A stretch of DNA of 64,000 nucleotides, taken from assembly GCF_018343625.1 (NCBI RefSeq), contig NZ_JAGYPG010000002.1:1345280-1409279 (forward strand), written 5' to 3'. A program made the translations under genes and the position numbers. The notes under the pieces are model-generated. The model was not told where the DNA came from, made no database searches, and saw only the letters and a program-made list of their open reading frames with translations. The stretch comes from Lederbergia citri (GTDB lineage Bacteria > Bacillota > Bacilli > Bacillales > Bacillaceae_C). This document shows, one piece after another, positions 44,507 through 53,453 of the stretch (the stretch's first letter is position 1; every line of letters starts with the position of its first letter).

Positions 44507-45370
44507 CTATGACCAAAAATGAAGGGCTTTTAACCCTTTTGGTGATAATTGAATTGGTGTTTTTCTCAACGTATTCAATATCTCAGCTAGTTTTTTCCGG
44601 TTTTGCACTGCATAATAAACCTTCATTGCTGTTAAGTAAGATGCTTCGTCAAGGGGGTATGCTTCGATAAACTGTTGACTATAAAATTGTGCTTTTTTGA
44701 AGTTGCCTAATTCAACATCACAATTGATTTTATCAACGAAATATTGTTTACATCGCAATGGGCTATTCAAGAGGTTTTCGAGCAGATCTGAAAATTGCAT
44801 CTGATATTGAATTTTGGTTTCTTGATCAATCATGCCACTATCAACATATTTTTTTAGCGTTTCTGCATAACGATCCATCACTTCGTAATCAAAAGGACTT
44901 TCCTCAAGCCTCTTCATTAAATCATGCAAAGCAGTAACATATTTTCTTTGAATTTCCATGATAGCTGTGGCAGCATAATGGGCAGTTTCTGTATCATCAC
45001 TTTTAATGGCTTTATTTAGAACCCCGATATCTTTTACTCCGTTCTTTAAGCTATCGATCAGCATCTCTCTCTTAAGGTTATTATCATTTGATAGCAAAGC
45101 ATCCTGAAACGGGATGATGTTAATTTCTCGTTCCACTTGGATTTCGGTGCTTTGAGGAAGTAATAAAAATTCATCACTTTTTTCCTCGTTTGTATTTTCA
45201 TTTTTTTCATTATTTTGTGATTTGAACAGCAAGTATGAAAGTAGAAACCCGATCACTGGAAAAAAGGTGATAATGATGGTTTTAATAAACCCATTTTCTC
45301 GGTTTTTCAATATTAAAAAGAAACCATAGACTAAACAAAAAAGGTAATACAGAATTAGCCACTTAAACAT
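44507..45370 (-). CDS. PelE-like membrane/TPR protein
   Basis: 287 aa. Two TM helices at the N-terminus (LILYYLFCLVYGFFLILKN; TIIITFFPVIGFLLSYLLF), an acidic linker, then an all-helical region of TPR-like repeats (TETAHYAATAIMEIQRKYVT, FKKAQFYSQQFIEAYPLDEA). The same layout as PelE, which bridges PelD/PelF/PelG. It overlaps the upstream fusion gene by eight bases. Sequence identity to known PelE is not obvious by eye; the call rests on topology and operon position. Confidence 0.8.
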   Translation of the reverse strand: MFKWLILYYLFCLVYGFFLILKNRENGFIKTIIITFFPVIGFLLSYLLFKSQNNEKNENTNEEKSDEFLLLPQSTEIQVEREINIIPFQDALLSNDNNLKREMLIDSLKNGVKDIGVLNKAIKSDDTETAHYAATAIMEIQRKYVTALHDLMKRLEESPFDYEVMDRYAETLKKYVDSGMIDQETKIQYQMQFSDLLENLLNSPLRCKQYFVDKINCDVELGNFKKAQFYSQQFIEAYPLDEASYLTAMKVYYAVQNRKKLAEILNTLRKTPIQLSPKGLKALHFWS

Positions 45371-47273
45371 TCACTCTCACCCTGCTTAAATCTAGCATTC
45401 GATCTTCCAAGCTTTTATTTTCCAACATAAGCTGATGCTCATAGGCACAAGTTAAGGACGAGGAAATTAACTTCGCGATGACATTTATCATGTTGATATA
45501 GAATAGAGACAGTTGTTCAAAATCTAATCCGTCTGCACAAATTACTCCTACCGCAGTGCCATTTACATGAACTGGAACGATTAATGATGGGAGACCTTTT
45601 TTCAGGTTTTTATTAACAAACAACTTATTATTATTTAAAACATCCATAAAATGTTCTTCTTGCTCAAGACTGATAATCTCATTAATTTTGTAAAATTTTG
45701 ATTTCTCTTGCAACACTAACTTACTGAATGACGAATCATACATATACAAAGCAACTTTTTTCGTTTTCATCAATTTTTCGACTGTAAAAATGGAGGATTG
45801 AAAAATCTCTTGCGGCTCAAGACTATCCAAGTCCTTCATAATTCGATATACAGTTCCAATGCTATTTTCTGTGTAGAGAATTTGGTGTTGGAGCTCTTCT
45901 TTTACCTTTACCATATCCTCATAGGATTGGTTAAGGAAATGGTATTTTTCCTTTATAACTGTAGCTTCCTCGCGATAATTAGTAAGCAAGCTTTCCCTTC
46001 TGTCAAGCGCATAGCGGATTGTAAGCCCAGTAAAAATGTACACACTGATATGTACGAGTGAACTTGGGTCAATAAGTAAAGAAATCGCATCTCTTCCAAT
46101 TAATAAATTTTCAGTCAAGAACCACATCGAGGCCATTCCAACTGATAAGACCGACTGGAATTTACCGATTAAGATGGAGACAAGAATGATGTATACGAGC
46201 TGGTAATCTACCATATAGTAATGAATATCAACCAAAGCACTAATCGAGAAAATGAATAGGAATATTCCTAGATTCTCTAAATACGGCAGTATAGGTTTTG
46301 AACGGTTAAACCATTCTGGCATGTTTATTTTCTTTTTCTCTGCTTGGTGATCCGGTTTTTGTTTATGTTCGTTAAACCAATGATACGTTTTTGCTAAGCC
46401 ATCCTCGTACGTATGAAACGGTTCCCAGTCCAGGTCATTTTTTATTTTGGTATTGTCTAGACGAGAATGCTTAATATCGCCCTGCCGCTCTTTTTCATAT
46501 TTTACATTTTCTATTTCAGTCAACTCACCGAGCGTTTCAATTAATTGATTTACGCTGACTCCAGTATTGGTTGACAGATTGTATATCCCAGAAAGATTGT
46601 TTATTACCCCCCGGTAAATTGCTTCTGCTACATCCTGAACAAATATAAAGTCTCTCGTTTGCTCCCCGTCTCCGTAAACAATTAAATCTTTTCCGTTAAT
46701 GACTCTTTGGATAAAAATGGAGACAACACCACCCTCTCCGACCGTTCCCTGCCGTGGGCCGTAAACATTGGAAAACCGGTAACATAGGGTGTCTAATCCA
46801 AAGATTTCACTCCACTTTTGGCAGTACATTTCACCAATCCATTTGTTCATTCCATATGGTGATACAGGATCACAAAGAGAGTCCTCTTTTAATGGAATTT
46901 CCTCATTCAGTCCGTATACTGCTGCTGAAGAAGCAAATACAACTTTACTTACACCATACTTTTTTGCTAGGTTAAGCATATTTGACAGTCCTAGGACATT
47001 GTATTTTGAATCGATATAAGGGTCATCCATCGATACTGCCACATTGACCTGGGCAGCCAAATGAATGACTACATCAAACTTAAACGTCTTAAATATTTCT
47101 TCACATAACGGATCCTCTACATTTATTTGGTAAAGGATATGATTAAATTTTGTATTTTCTTTCGTCCCCGTAGAGAGATTATCGATAATATGCACCTCAT
47201 GTCCTTCCATCGCAAACATTTCACCAACGAAAGAACCAATGAAGCCATAACCTCCCGTAATCAATACTCTCAT
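45363..47273 (-). CDS. UDP-sugar 4-epimerase fused to PelD-like TM-GAF module
   Basis: 636 aa. Residues 1-310 are a complete extended SDR epimerase: NAD motif TGGYGFIGS, SSAAVYG, catalytic YGMNK and FSNVYGPRQG, the GalE/PelX type that makes UDP-GalNAc. After a linker come three or four TM helices (about 330-430), a coiled coil (YREEATVIKEKYHFLNQSYE) and a GAF domain (about 470-620; SLIVPVHVNGTAVGVICADG). That second half matches PelD up to its GAF, but the degenerate GGDEF domain with the c-di-GMP-binding RxxD site is absent. It unites precursor synthesis with the membrane scaffold. First gene of the pel operon. Confidence 0.88.
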   Translation of the reverse strand: MRVLITGGYGFIGSFVGEMFAMEGHEVHIIDNLSTGTKENTKFNHILYQINVEDPLCEEIFKTFKFDVVIHLAAQVNVAVSMDDPYIDSKYNVLGLSNMLNLAKKYGVSKVVFASSAAVYGLNEEIPLKEDSLCDPVSPYGMNKWIGEMYCQKWSEIFGLDTLCYRFSNVYGPRQGTVGEGGVVSIFIQRVINGKDLIVYGDGEQTRDFIFVQDVAEAIYRGVINNLSGIYNLSTNTGVSVNQLIETLGELTEIENVKYEKERQGDIKHSRLDNTKIKNDLDWEPFHTYEDGLAKTYHWFNEHKQKPDHQAEKKKINMPEWFNRSKPILPYLENLGIFLFIFSISALVDIHYYMVDYQLVYIILVSILIGKFQSVLSVGMASMWFLTENLLIGRDAISLLIDPSSLVHISVYIFTGLTIRYALDRRESLLTNYREEATVIKEKYHFLNQSYEDMVKVKEELQHQILYTENSIGTVYRIMKDLDSLEPQEIFQSSIFTVEKLMKTKKVALYMYDSSFSKLVLQEKSKFYKINEIISLEQEEHFMDVLNNNKLFVNKNLKKGLPSLIVPVHVNGTAVGVICADGLDFEQLSLFYINMINVIAKLISSSLTCAYEHQLMLENKSLEDRMLDLSRVRVNV

Positions 47274-47344
47274 GTTTTCACCTCTTCTTATTTATGGGCC
47301 TAGACCCCTGCCTCTCATGCTCTTTCTTGTTTATTCTGATTGCA

Positions 47345-47455
47345 TTACCTGGCAGATGATGTACTCCAGGCAATTTGGCTGCCTTCTGAATCATGAACTG
47401 GCACCCATAATAAGTCCACCCACGAAGGATTAAATGACATATCGTGGATTTGCAT
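47345..47455 (-). CDS. Possible 36-aa small protein or gene fragment
   Basis: Frame from ATG 47455 to TAA 47345 reads MQIHDMSFNPSWVDLLWVPV then HDSEGSQIAWSTSSAR, with composition like a genuine folded protein (three Trp). The ribosome binding site is weak. It lies between the acyltransferase gene and the epimerase fusion gene, in the same direction, in a 228-base gap. Confidence 0.25.
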   Translation of the reverse strand: MQIHDMSFNPSWVDLLWVPVHDSEGSQIAWSTSSAR

Positions 47456-47501
47456 TTTCTATTCTTTCGCTTTTAACACAAAAATTTATTTTGTGTTTTC
47501 T

Positions 47502-48590
47502 TTAATACCTGACAACCACTGTTTTGACTCCTTTAATCTTGACCTTATACCTTAATAGACGCTTCCTCAGAATGTTAATTAGCGGAGTTTCAAAATAAGA
47601 ATGAACGAGGGAGCCGAAACTGATCATAATGACAAAGAAAACAATGCTTAGTATCCAGCCTCCAATGGTTTCATAAATTGGGAACCTGCTAAATACTTCA
47701 GAGAAAAAATCCAGGGCAAGATTATGAGATAGATAGATTGAGAAAGCTGCATTTCCCAAATAGTTCAATTGCTTAGGAATCCGTATATCTTTCTTAAGAT
47801 CGATTGATGCAATACCTATAATGAGAAGAATGGAAGCAAAGCCAGTTCCGAGATCAAAGTTGATATTGATAATCGGATTCAGTGAATTTTTCCACATAAA
47901 CGGAAAGCCAAGAAAACCTGTTATAGCGAACAGAAATGAAAAGAACCAATTAATTCTTACGTGTGTGACAACATAAGCTGCCAGGATCCCTCCGAGCAAG
48001 ATAAGATTGATCTCGTTCAGCAAAAATTCAGTAATAAAATTGTAGACAGGGATGTAACCAATGAAGACGGCTGCACACAGACCTCCCCAAATCGCCAGGA
48101 TGGCCATTGCTATTCTTGGCCTTGGTAAAAATAAAAGCGAAAACATCAAATAAAAAAGTACAGTAAATTTCAATGACCAGGCCGGTATAAGAACCGGCGG
48201 CTCTCCACTTGGATTCGGGCTTAATAAAAAAGAAGAAATAATCGTTTCAAGCTCTGTTTCATGTCCTACTCCATACCACGGAAAAATAAACAGAAATGGC
48301 AGTAATACAATCGTTAAAATCCAATAAAGCGGATAGATGCGTATAAAGCGGTTAATCACGTATTTTTTCATTTGGTCCATTTGGCCAAAATGGTTTCGGT
48401 AAACGTAATACATCATAAAACCTGAGAGGGCAAAGAAGTAACTCACCCCTCCCGACATAGGAAGTGCATGCAAGCCGAATAAATTGAAATCAAAATATTC
48501 ATGCATCGTTAAAGATAAGTGAAAAAGCATTACCATTATCGGTACCAATGCCCGTGAAAATTGAATCAATACTAATCTTTTTCTTGTCAT
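47502..48590 (-). CDS. Acyltransferase 3 (OafA/YrhL-type) membrane protein
   Basis: 362 aa, about ten TM helices. N-terminal RALVPIMVMLFHLSLTM with the catalytic-type His, SYFFALSGFMMYYVYRNHF and VINRFIRIYPLYWILTIVLL are signatures of the family, which O-acetylates (or otherwise acylates) surface polysaccharides. It is the gene immediately upstream of the pel operon in the same direction, so it may modify the polymer, although a 228-base gap and a weak hairpin (AACACAAA/TTGTGTT at 47477-47497) separate them. Confidence 0.88.
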   Translation of the reverse strand: MTRKRLVLIQFSRALVPIMVMLFHLSLTMHEYFDFNLFGLHALPMSGGVSYFFALSGFMMYYVYRNHFGQMDQMKKYVINRFIRIYPLYWILTIVLLPFLFIFPWYGVGHETELETIISSFLLSPNPSGEPPVLIPAWSLKFTVLFYLMFSLLFLPRPRIAMAILAIWGGLCAAVFIGYIPVYNFITEFLLNEINLILLGGILAAYVVTHVRINWFFSFLFAITGFLGFPFMWKNSLNPIININFDLGTGFASILLIIGIASIDLKKDIRIPKQLNYLGNAAFSIYLSHNLALDFFSEVFSRFPIYETIGGWILSIVFFVIMISFGSLVHSYFETPLINILRKRLLRYKVKIKGVKTVVVRY

Positions 48591-49857
48591 ACATCCACCT
48601 TCAAATTAAGAAGTAAATATTCATCAGTCTTTTTACGATCAAACTAATGCAAAGGTCATTCTTTATAAAGAACGAAAAGAACATAACGGCCCCTTTTATT
48701 AGCTTTCTAACCTTTTGAGAAGAATATTGTAGAACAACTTGATGTTTTGGTTAGCTGAATTCGTACTAGATTCCTAGTTCCCTGTTTGGTGTAAGGAAAA
48801 TAGTGAAGGGAAAAATATTTTGATATGAATCGATCACCTGTCTGTTGATATATCGAGCTAGTATATCCTTCAATCCCATTTTTCAACTCAAGGTCTGAAT
48901 CCAGAAGGCTGCGATTCTCTTGTTATAAGAATCTAGAAAAATAAGCCTTCGTTTAGAATGAGGGATTTTGTAAATGATTTTCAACAGCAGATCCATTGAA
49001 TGGGGCGACAATATTGATAAAAAACCTTGATGATGCGCTAAGCAGTTCGAATATACAAAGACTGCTTGTGGAACGTACTAAATTGGCAAGACCTTGGGCA
49101 TAAGCTTAAGGAGGCTTAGCACTCATCCACGAAAAGCGAATGTATTCGGAGTGCGTACTACATGACAATAAGTATGAAGAGTATTTTTTAAAAAGAATAT
49201 TTGAGGTTCTGTTCGACTGTAGTTAACATGAAAACGATTCGGATACATTGCACATAACCATCCTACCCTCTCATAAACCACTCTTTGTTTTAAATACATT
49301 TATTGCACTTTTTTAAAGAACACTTCGTTCTTTAAAAAACACTCAACTCTTATTATAAAAGGAAATATCTTTTTGTAAACCATATATTTAATCTTTTTAT
49401 CGATAAAAAATGACAACAATACCTTGAATAACAAGTCCAGTGACATTCGGTTTAAAAGCGGGCTTGAGGATAGAAATGAGCTGCCTTTTCATATTTTTCT
49501 CACGCATTAACGTTAAATACTTCTTTAAATTCTCTTCCTATCATACATAAGCGTTTTTCGCTTAGCAATGAGGCATTCGCCCTTTTTCAGACTTTATAAC
49601 CATTAAAAAAGTAGTATAAATGTAAAGAAGGTATTCAAAAGAAGAAACAAGTCAAATTAACCCCTTTTATTTCAAAGGGAAAAAGCATAAAAGTAATAAA
49701 TTTGTTGATTGACACAAAAACCCCGTTTACTTAGTTTGCGATAACTTCACCATCAAATCGAATAGAGGGTAGATTGATTCCAAAACATCGTTCTTCTGTG
49801 AGAATAAATTGATGGAAATTTCTTGTTGACAGTTTCCATAAAATACCTCATTCTAAT
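48591..49857. other. 1.27-kb region without recognisable genes
   Basis: No frame with a plausible start, ribosome site and protein-like composition on either strand. Contents seen: a 13-bp-arm inverted repeat TTTTTTAAAGAAC/GTTCTTTAAAAAA (49309-49339), a two-level hairpin AAGGCT..GATTCT/AGAATC..AGCCTT (about 48909-48956), and the promoter region of the hydrolase gene at the right end (TTGACA at 49826). Possibly old degraded DNA or the pel control region. Confidence 0.5.
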
Positions 49858-49880
49858 AATGAGTAAGTCACTCACTCATT
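49858..49880 (+). promoter_or_regulatory. TetR-type operator before the hydrolase/tetR pair
   Basis: AATGAGTAAGT-C-ACTCACTCATT, 11-bp arms with one mismatch. It lies between a TTGACA box (49826-49831) and the ribosome binding site. It has the TGAGT..ACTCA form common for TetR/AcrR repressors and is presumably bound by the protein at 51011-51601. Confidence 0.75.
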
Positions 49881-49905
49881 AAAAAAGGAAAGAGGGCATG
49901 TTCAA

Positions 49906-50961
49906 ATGAGCCAAACTAATATCCTGAAAGAAATTGTTCTGAGAAAAAGAAATCAGAGAAAGAATGCCAAAGAACTTCAAATCACCACAGCTAACAGCAT
50001 CGTTGAAGGCGGTTACGTTAAAATCGGCGGTATCGATCAGTGGATCACGATTCGTGGCGAGAATCGGAATCACCCTGTTTTGTTATTGATTCACGGCGGT
50101 CCAGCTTCGACGTATTCCATCTTCAGTCCGTTGTTGCGTTCATGGGAGAAGCACTTCATTGTCGTTCAGTGGGATCAGCGTGGAGCTGGAACGACTTTTG
50201 GAAAGAATGGTAAAGACGGCAGCGGCGCCATCACTTTCGAGCGTCTCGCAAAGGATGGGATAGAGGTAGCAGAATACTTGCGTGGAAAATTAGGTCATCA
50301 AAAAATAATTCTTATTGGAAGCTCTGCCGGCAGTCTAATTGGTATCATGATGGCAAAGCTTCGGCCGGATCTTTTTTATGCCTATGTCGGTACAGATCAG
50401 AATTCGCCAGATTCACAAAATCTTTTGTATACAGTATCAGTCAACGCTCTCCGTGAGGCAGGCAATACGAAGGGTGTTCAGCTGCTTGAGAAAATGGGAC
50501 CTAATCAATCCCAATGGAGTCGTAAAGATTTCGACAAGAGGAATCGGCTTCTTGTTAAAGCGATTAAGGATGTCCCCAATATGATTACAGACTTAATTTA
50601 GCCATCTATGCTTTCTTCTCCGGAACATAAAATAAGCGATATCATAGATATTTTCAAAGGTATGAATTATTCCCTTGACCATCTATTTGATGAATTAATA
50701 AACTTTGATTTTCAAAAATATGGGAAGCAATTCGAACTGCCAGTTTTTATTATTCACGGAGATCATGATATTATCACACCAACTGAACTGGCTAGAGCTT
50801 ATTATGATGAGATTGAAGCCCCTCATAAGGAGTTTGTCCTCATCAAAAATGCTGGCCATCTTGCATGTTTTGCCCGTCCACATCAGTTTCTTGAAGAGTT
50901 AATCAAGAGAGTAGGTCCACTAGTCCCCGCGTCTATCAACGTAAAAGCAAAAGTACTCTAG
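49906..50961 (+). pseudogene. Alpha/beta hydrolase (prolyl aminopeptidase-like) with internal amber codon
   Basis: The same reading frame runs from ATG 49906 to TAG 50601 and, directly after that single stop, on to 50961. Together the two parts (231 and about 119 residues) make one complete alpha/beta hydrolase: oxyanion LLIHGGPAST, VVQWDQRGAGTTFG, nucleophile elbow IGSSAGSLIG, acid in IIHGDHDIIT and catalytic His in NAGHLACF. Without readthrough the acid and His are lost. The change is one nonsense codon (TAG 50599-50601) with no other decay, so it is recent, or is read through. The tetR gene follows in the same direction. Confidence 0.85.
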
Positions 50962-51010
50962 ATTAATGATATAATGAATAGGACATTTTTTAGATCCGGA
51001 GGTTGGAAGG

Positions 51011-51601
51011 GTGTCTCCATTGAATAGACAGCAGCAGCTTGATCAAATCCGCGACGAACGCAGAGAGCAGATAAAACAAGCGGCACTTAAAATATTTGCC
51101 CGCAGAGGATATACCGGGACGAAAACGAGCATGATTGCTAAGGAAGCAAGCATTAGTGAAGGATTAATTTACCGTTATTTTAATTCTAAAGAGGAACTTT
51201 TCATAACTCTCGTTGAAGAATTGATGGAAGAAGCAAAAAGGGAGCTCAAGTATGTTGGATACCTACCAGGAACTCCTTTTGAACAAATTAGAACCTTAAC
51301 GAAAAACATGCTTGATGACAACAATATGTATGCCTTTATGTTAATGGAACGTGCTCGCACTGCTGATGATGTTCCCGACAAAGTCACACAGATCTTTGAA
51401 GAAGCAACAAATGTACTGATTGATCCCATCATTCCTATCTTCGTTAAAGGACAGGAATCGGGTGAATTTTCGCCAGGCGAACCCCGAAAGATGTTGTCAT
51501 GGTATTTTACCATCATTAACAGTCTTCTTACTCAAGAAAAGATAGATGAAGAGTTCGGGTTACCAGATGCGGATGTGTTAATACGTATTTTGACAAATTA
51601 A
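51011..51601 (+). CDS. TetR/AcrR-family repressor
   Basis: 196 aa. N-terminal helix-turn-helix QAALKIFARRGYTGTKTSMI, AKEASISEGLIYRYFNSKEE, then a helical ligand domain. The GTG start at 51011 is eight bases from GGAGG. It follows the hydrolase gene and probably binds the dyad at 49858-49880. The last 35 or so bases of the gene are repeated 1.4 kb downstream (see the direct repeat). Confidence 0.92.
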   Translation: MSPLNRQQQLDQIRDERREQIKQAALKIFARRGYTGTKTSMIAKEASISEGLIYRYFNSKEELFITLVEELMEEAKRELKYVGYLPGTPFEQIRTLTKNMLDDNNMYAFMLMERARTADDVPDKVTQIFEEATNVLIDPIIPIFVKGQESGEFSPGEPRKMLSWYFTIINSLLTQEKIDEEFGLPDADVLIRILTN

Positions 51602-51610
51602 TTTCCAAAG
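51565..51610 (+). repeat. Direct repeat, left copy (3' end of tetR)
   Basis: 46 bases covering the last codons and stop of the tetR gene, matched by 52984-53029 with about five mismatches (identical core GATGTGTTAATACGTATTTT). The two copies bracket the duplicated two-gene segment. Confidence 0.9.
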
Positions 51611-51644
51611 AAGCTGATTCGATTACAAGGAATATCATAAAAAA

Positions 51645-51735
51645 ACAATCATTAGGGGGGCTAATTAGTTGTAAAATTAGCTGCCCTTCACCCGATCATG
51701 TTGTTATAGTCCGAACACGGGGTCTGACCGCTTTT
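51645..51735 (+). repeat. Dispersed hairpin element, copy C
   Basis: GGGGGGCTAATTAGTTGTAAAATTAGCTGCCC hairpin followed by GATCATGTTGTTATAGTCCG and AACACGGGGTCTGACCGC. Longest of the three copies on the right side. Confidence 0.8.
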
Positions 51736-51785
51736 CCCCGTGGCAGATATTCAATTCGCCGCTTGTCTTTGCATACCAGCAATCA

Positions 51786-52301
51786 TTATTGCGAACTCAC
51801 TTCAATCTCTTCATTAAAAATGGGAGGACGACTATGACGAATCAACTTTCCACCATCAAAAAATCTGCCGTATTTTTTTACTAATTCATACGCTTCATCG
51901 CTTGTTGGGATAGAGCCATTATGTTTGTATGATAAAAAGTAAGCATGGGCTTTTCCACTATAAAAAACCCAACTAAAGAATCTCATAGCAAATTTATGCG
52001 CACCTTTATCTCTGAATTGTTTCATTGACTTTGGCTCCCATACAGTCATAGTAAGTCCATATCCTTCCTTTACATTACCTTTCATTTCAGCATAAAGTAA
52101 TTTAGGAGATTTCTTCATCTGTTTCATTACAAATTGACTTACAAGCCCATTCACAATTGTTTTCCAAACAGGAAATTTTTCGCCTAATGTTATCGAAATA
52201 AGTGCATTTTTAGGCAACACGATATCCCTATTACCATATACAATAAGTCCTTCGTATTTACTATCTGGATTTCTATGTGTAACAAATTCCTTTTCTTGCA
52301 T
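51786..52301 (-). CDS. 171-aa hypothetical protein, copy 2 of duplicated pair
   Basis: Paralogue of the protein at 37013-37507, about 90% identical over 163 residues, ending in seven extra residues (EIEVSSQ). It has an open, undamaged frame and an apparent site (GGGGGACAGTAT) before ATG 52301. As for copy 1, no function is recognised. Retained intact frames in both copies suggest selection on the protein. Confidence 0.75.
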   Translation of the reverse strand: MQEKEFVTHRNPDSKYEGLIVYGNRDIVLPKNALISITLGEKFPVWKTIVNGLVSQFVMKQMKKSPKLLYAEMKGNVKEGYGLTMTVWEPKSMKQFRDKGAHKFAMRFFSWVFYSGKAHAYFLSYKHNGSIPTSDEAYELVKKYGRFFDGGKLIRHSRPPIFNEEIEVSSQ

Positions 52302-52968
52302 ATACTGTCCCCCTTAATCAGATTATTTTTTATCAATATATGAGTGCTTATTTATGGTTATGTAGTAAGGAATTATTCAGGAGCTCTTCTTTTTTTTATT
52401 ATTAAACACTACATATCTCGTTAATAGGATGAATATCAATGCGATAAAAACTGTCACTGCTCCACCCAAAAGCGACTCTCCCAGCGTGAAGATACCGTAG
52501 GCACCAAAAAGAATACTACCGACAATGACTAGAGCCTTCTCGTTTTGATTGCCGCGAAAAAGCTGGATTGCTCCAAACAATACAATTAGATCTCCTACTG
52601 CATTGATAATGTATAAAAGAACCCCATGGCCGCCAGTTATAATTTGAGACGCTGTGCTTGCGCTAAGGCCAAGGATAGCAATTACGATAAATACAATACT
52701 GACTACTTTAGCAGGAATCGAAATCAACCTCTTTTTGACCATTTGCATTTCATCCTCATCTTATATAGACATAATAATTCGGCAGAATCTCACAAAAGAT
52801 TGCTTTTCCCATCTTTAAATCGAAGTATTTATTACCTGCTAGATATTACTCGTAGGGAATTCCACTCTTTCCCCCTGTTCCCTTGTGAATAAATCTTATA
52901 TTCTCCCGAAAGGCAGAAAACACCTTTTTATTTCTGGTGTAAAACAACTTTATTTCGTTACTCTATTG
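51810..52968. repeat. Duplicated segment, copy 2
   Basis: Corresponds to 37016-38133. The intergenic stretch between the two genes (52302-52376) has diverged most; coding parts and the far upstream part are nearly unchanged. Confidence 0.9.
52377..52748 (-). CDS. 123-aa four-TM membrane protein, copy 2 of duplicated pair
   Basis: Nearly identical to the protein at 37613-37966 with an altered lysine-rich tail (NNKKKKSS). Four TM helices. It lies 75 bases ahead of the 171-aa gene. The upstream 165 bases are shared with copy 1 except for a 52-base insertion near 52812-52863, so both copies probably use the same promoter. Confidence 0.75.
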   Translation of the reverse strand: MQMVKKRLISIPAKVVSIVFIVIAILGLSASTASQIITGGHGVLLYIINAVGDLIVLFGAIQLFRGNQNEKALVIVGSILFGAYGIFTLGESLLGGAVTVFIALIFILLTRYVVFNNKKKKSS

Positions 52969-52983
52969 AGAGTATGGGTTAAT

Positions 52984-53029
52984 AGATGTCGATGTGTTAA
53001 TACGTATTTTGACAAATTAATATCCAATG
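52984..53029 (+). repeat. Direct repeat, right copy (tetR 3' end)
   Basis: Second copy of the tetR 3' end, located just past the duplicated segment. It has no coding role here. Confidence 0.9.
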
Positions 53030-53098
53030 TATCTTTTGGTATTTAATACCTTCGTTCTTCCATAATGGGAACTATAATTAGTATTTATTTTAAATAAA

Positions 53099-53136
53099 GC
53101 TTTATATGCAAGTTATGTATAACTTGCATATAAAGC
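53099..53136 (+). terminator. Perfect 18-bp-arm palindrome, probable terminator
   Basis: GCTTTATATGCAAGTTAT-GT-ATAACTTGCATATAAAGC. On the plus strand it is followed by CTTGTTTTCT. It may be the original terminator of the hydrolase-tetR transcript, now pushed 1.5 kb away by the inserted segment. No gene is seen between it and the DJ-1 gene. Confidence 0.6.
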
Positions 53137-53453
53137 CTTGTTTTCTATTAAAACAATATTTTTTAGTTACCAAATTCACTATGCCTGTACATAGAGTTTG
53201 CTAATTATCCATGAAAAAATTCCCGGTAACTTACGATATGCTCTGTCCAGGATAACTACTTAAAATACTCAAAAGATGTGTTGTAATTTTCTGTGTATGT
53301 TGATATAAAGGGAGTAATAATTTTTTGGTATGTGTTACTGGCGTAAACGTGGAGCACCACGAGGGAGCACATATTGTCATATTAGCCGTACGCCTGGGCA
53401 AAGTATTTGGACTCAAAACCAGATACTTTTTATTTTTTAAGGGAGATGATGGT

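Noticed and set aside
47274..49857. c-di-GMP riboswitch controlling the pel cluster
   Set aside because: The conserved GEMM-type loop sequences were not found on the minus strand in this stretch.
53325..53453. N-terminal extension of the DJ-1 protein
   Set aside because: Frame is open but has no ribosome site and no family similarity; ATG 53454 has both.
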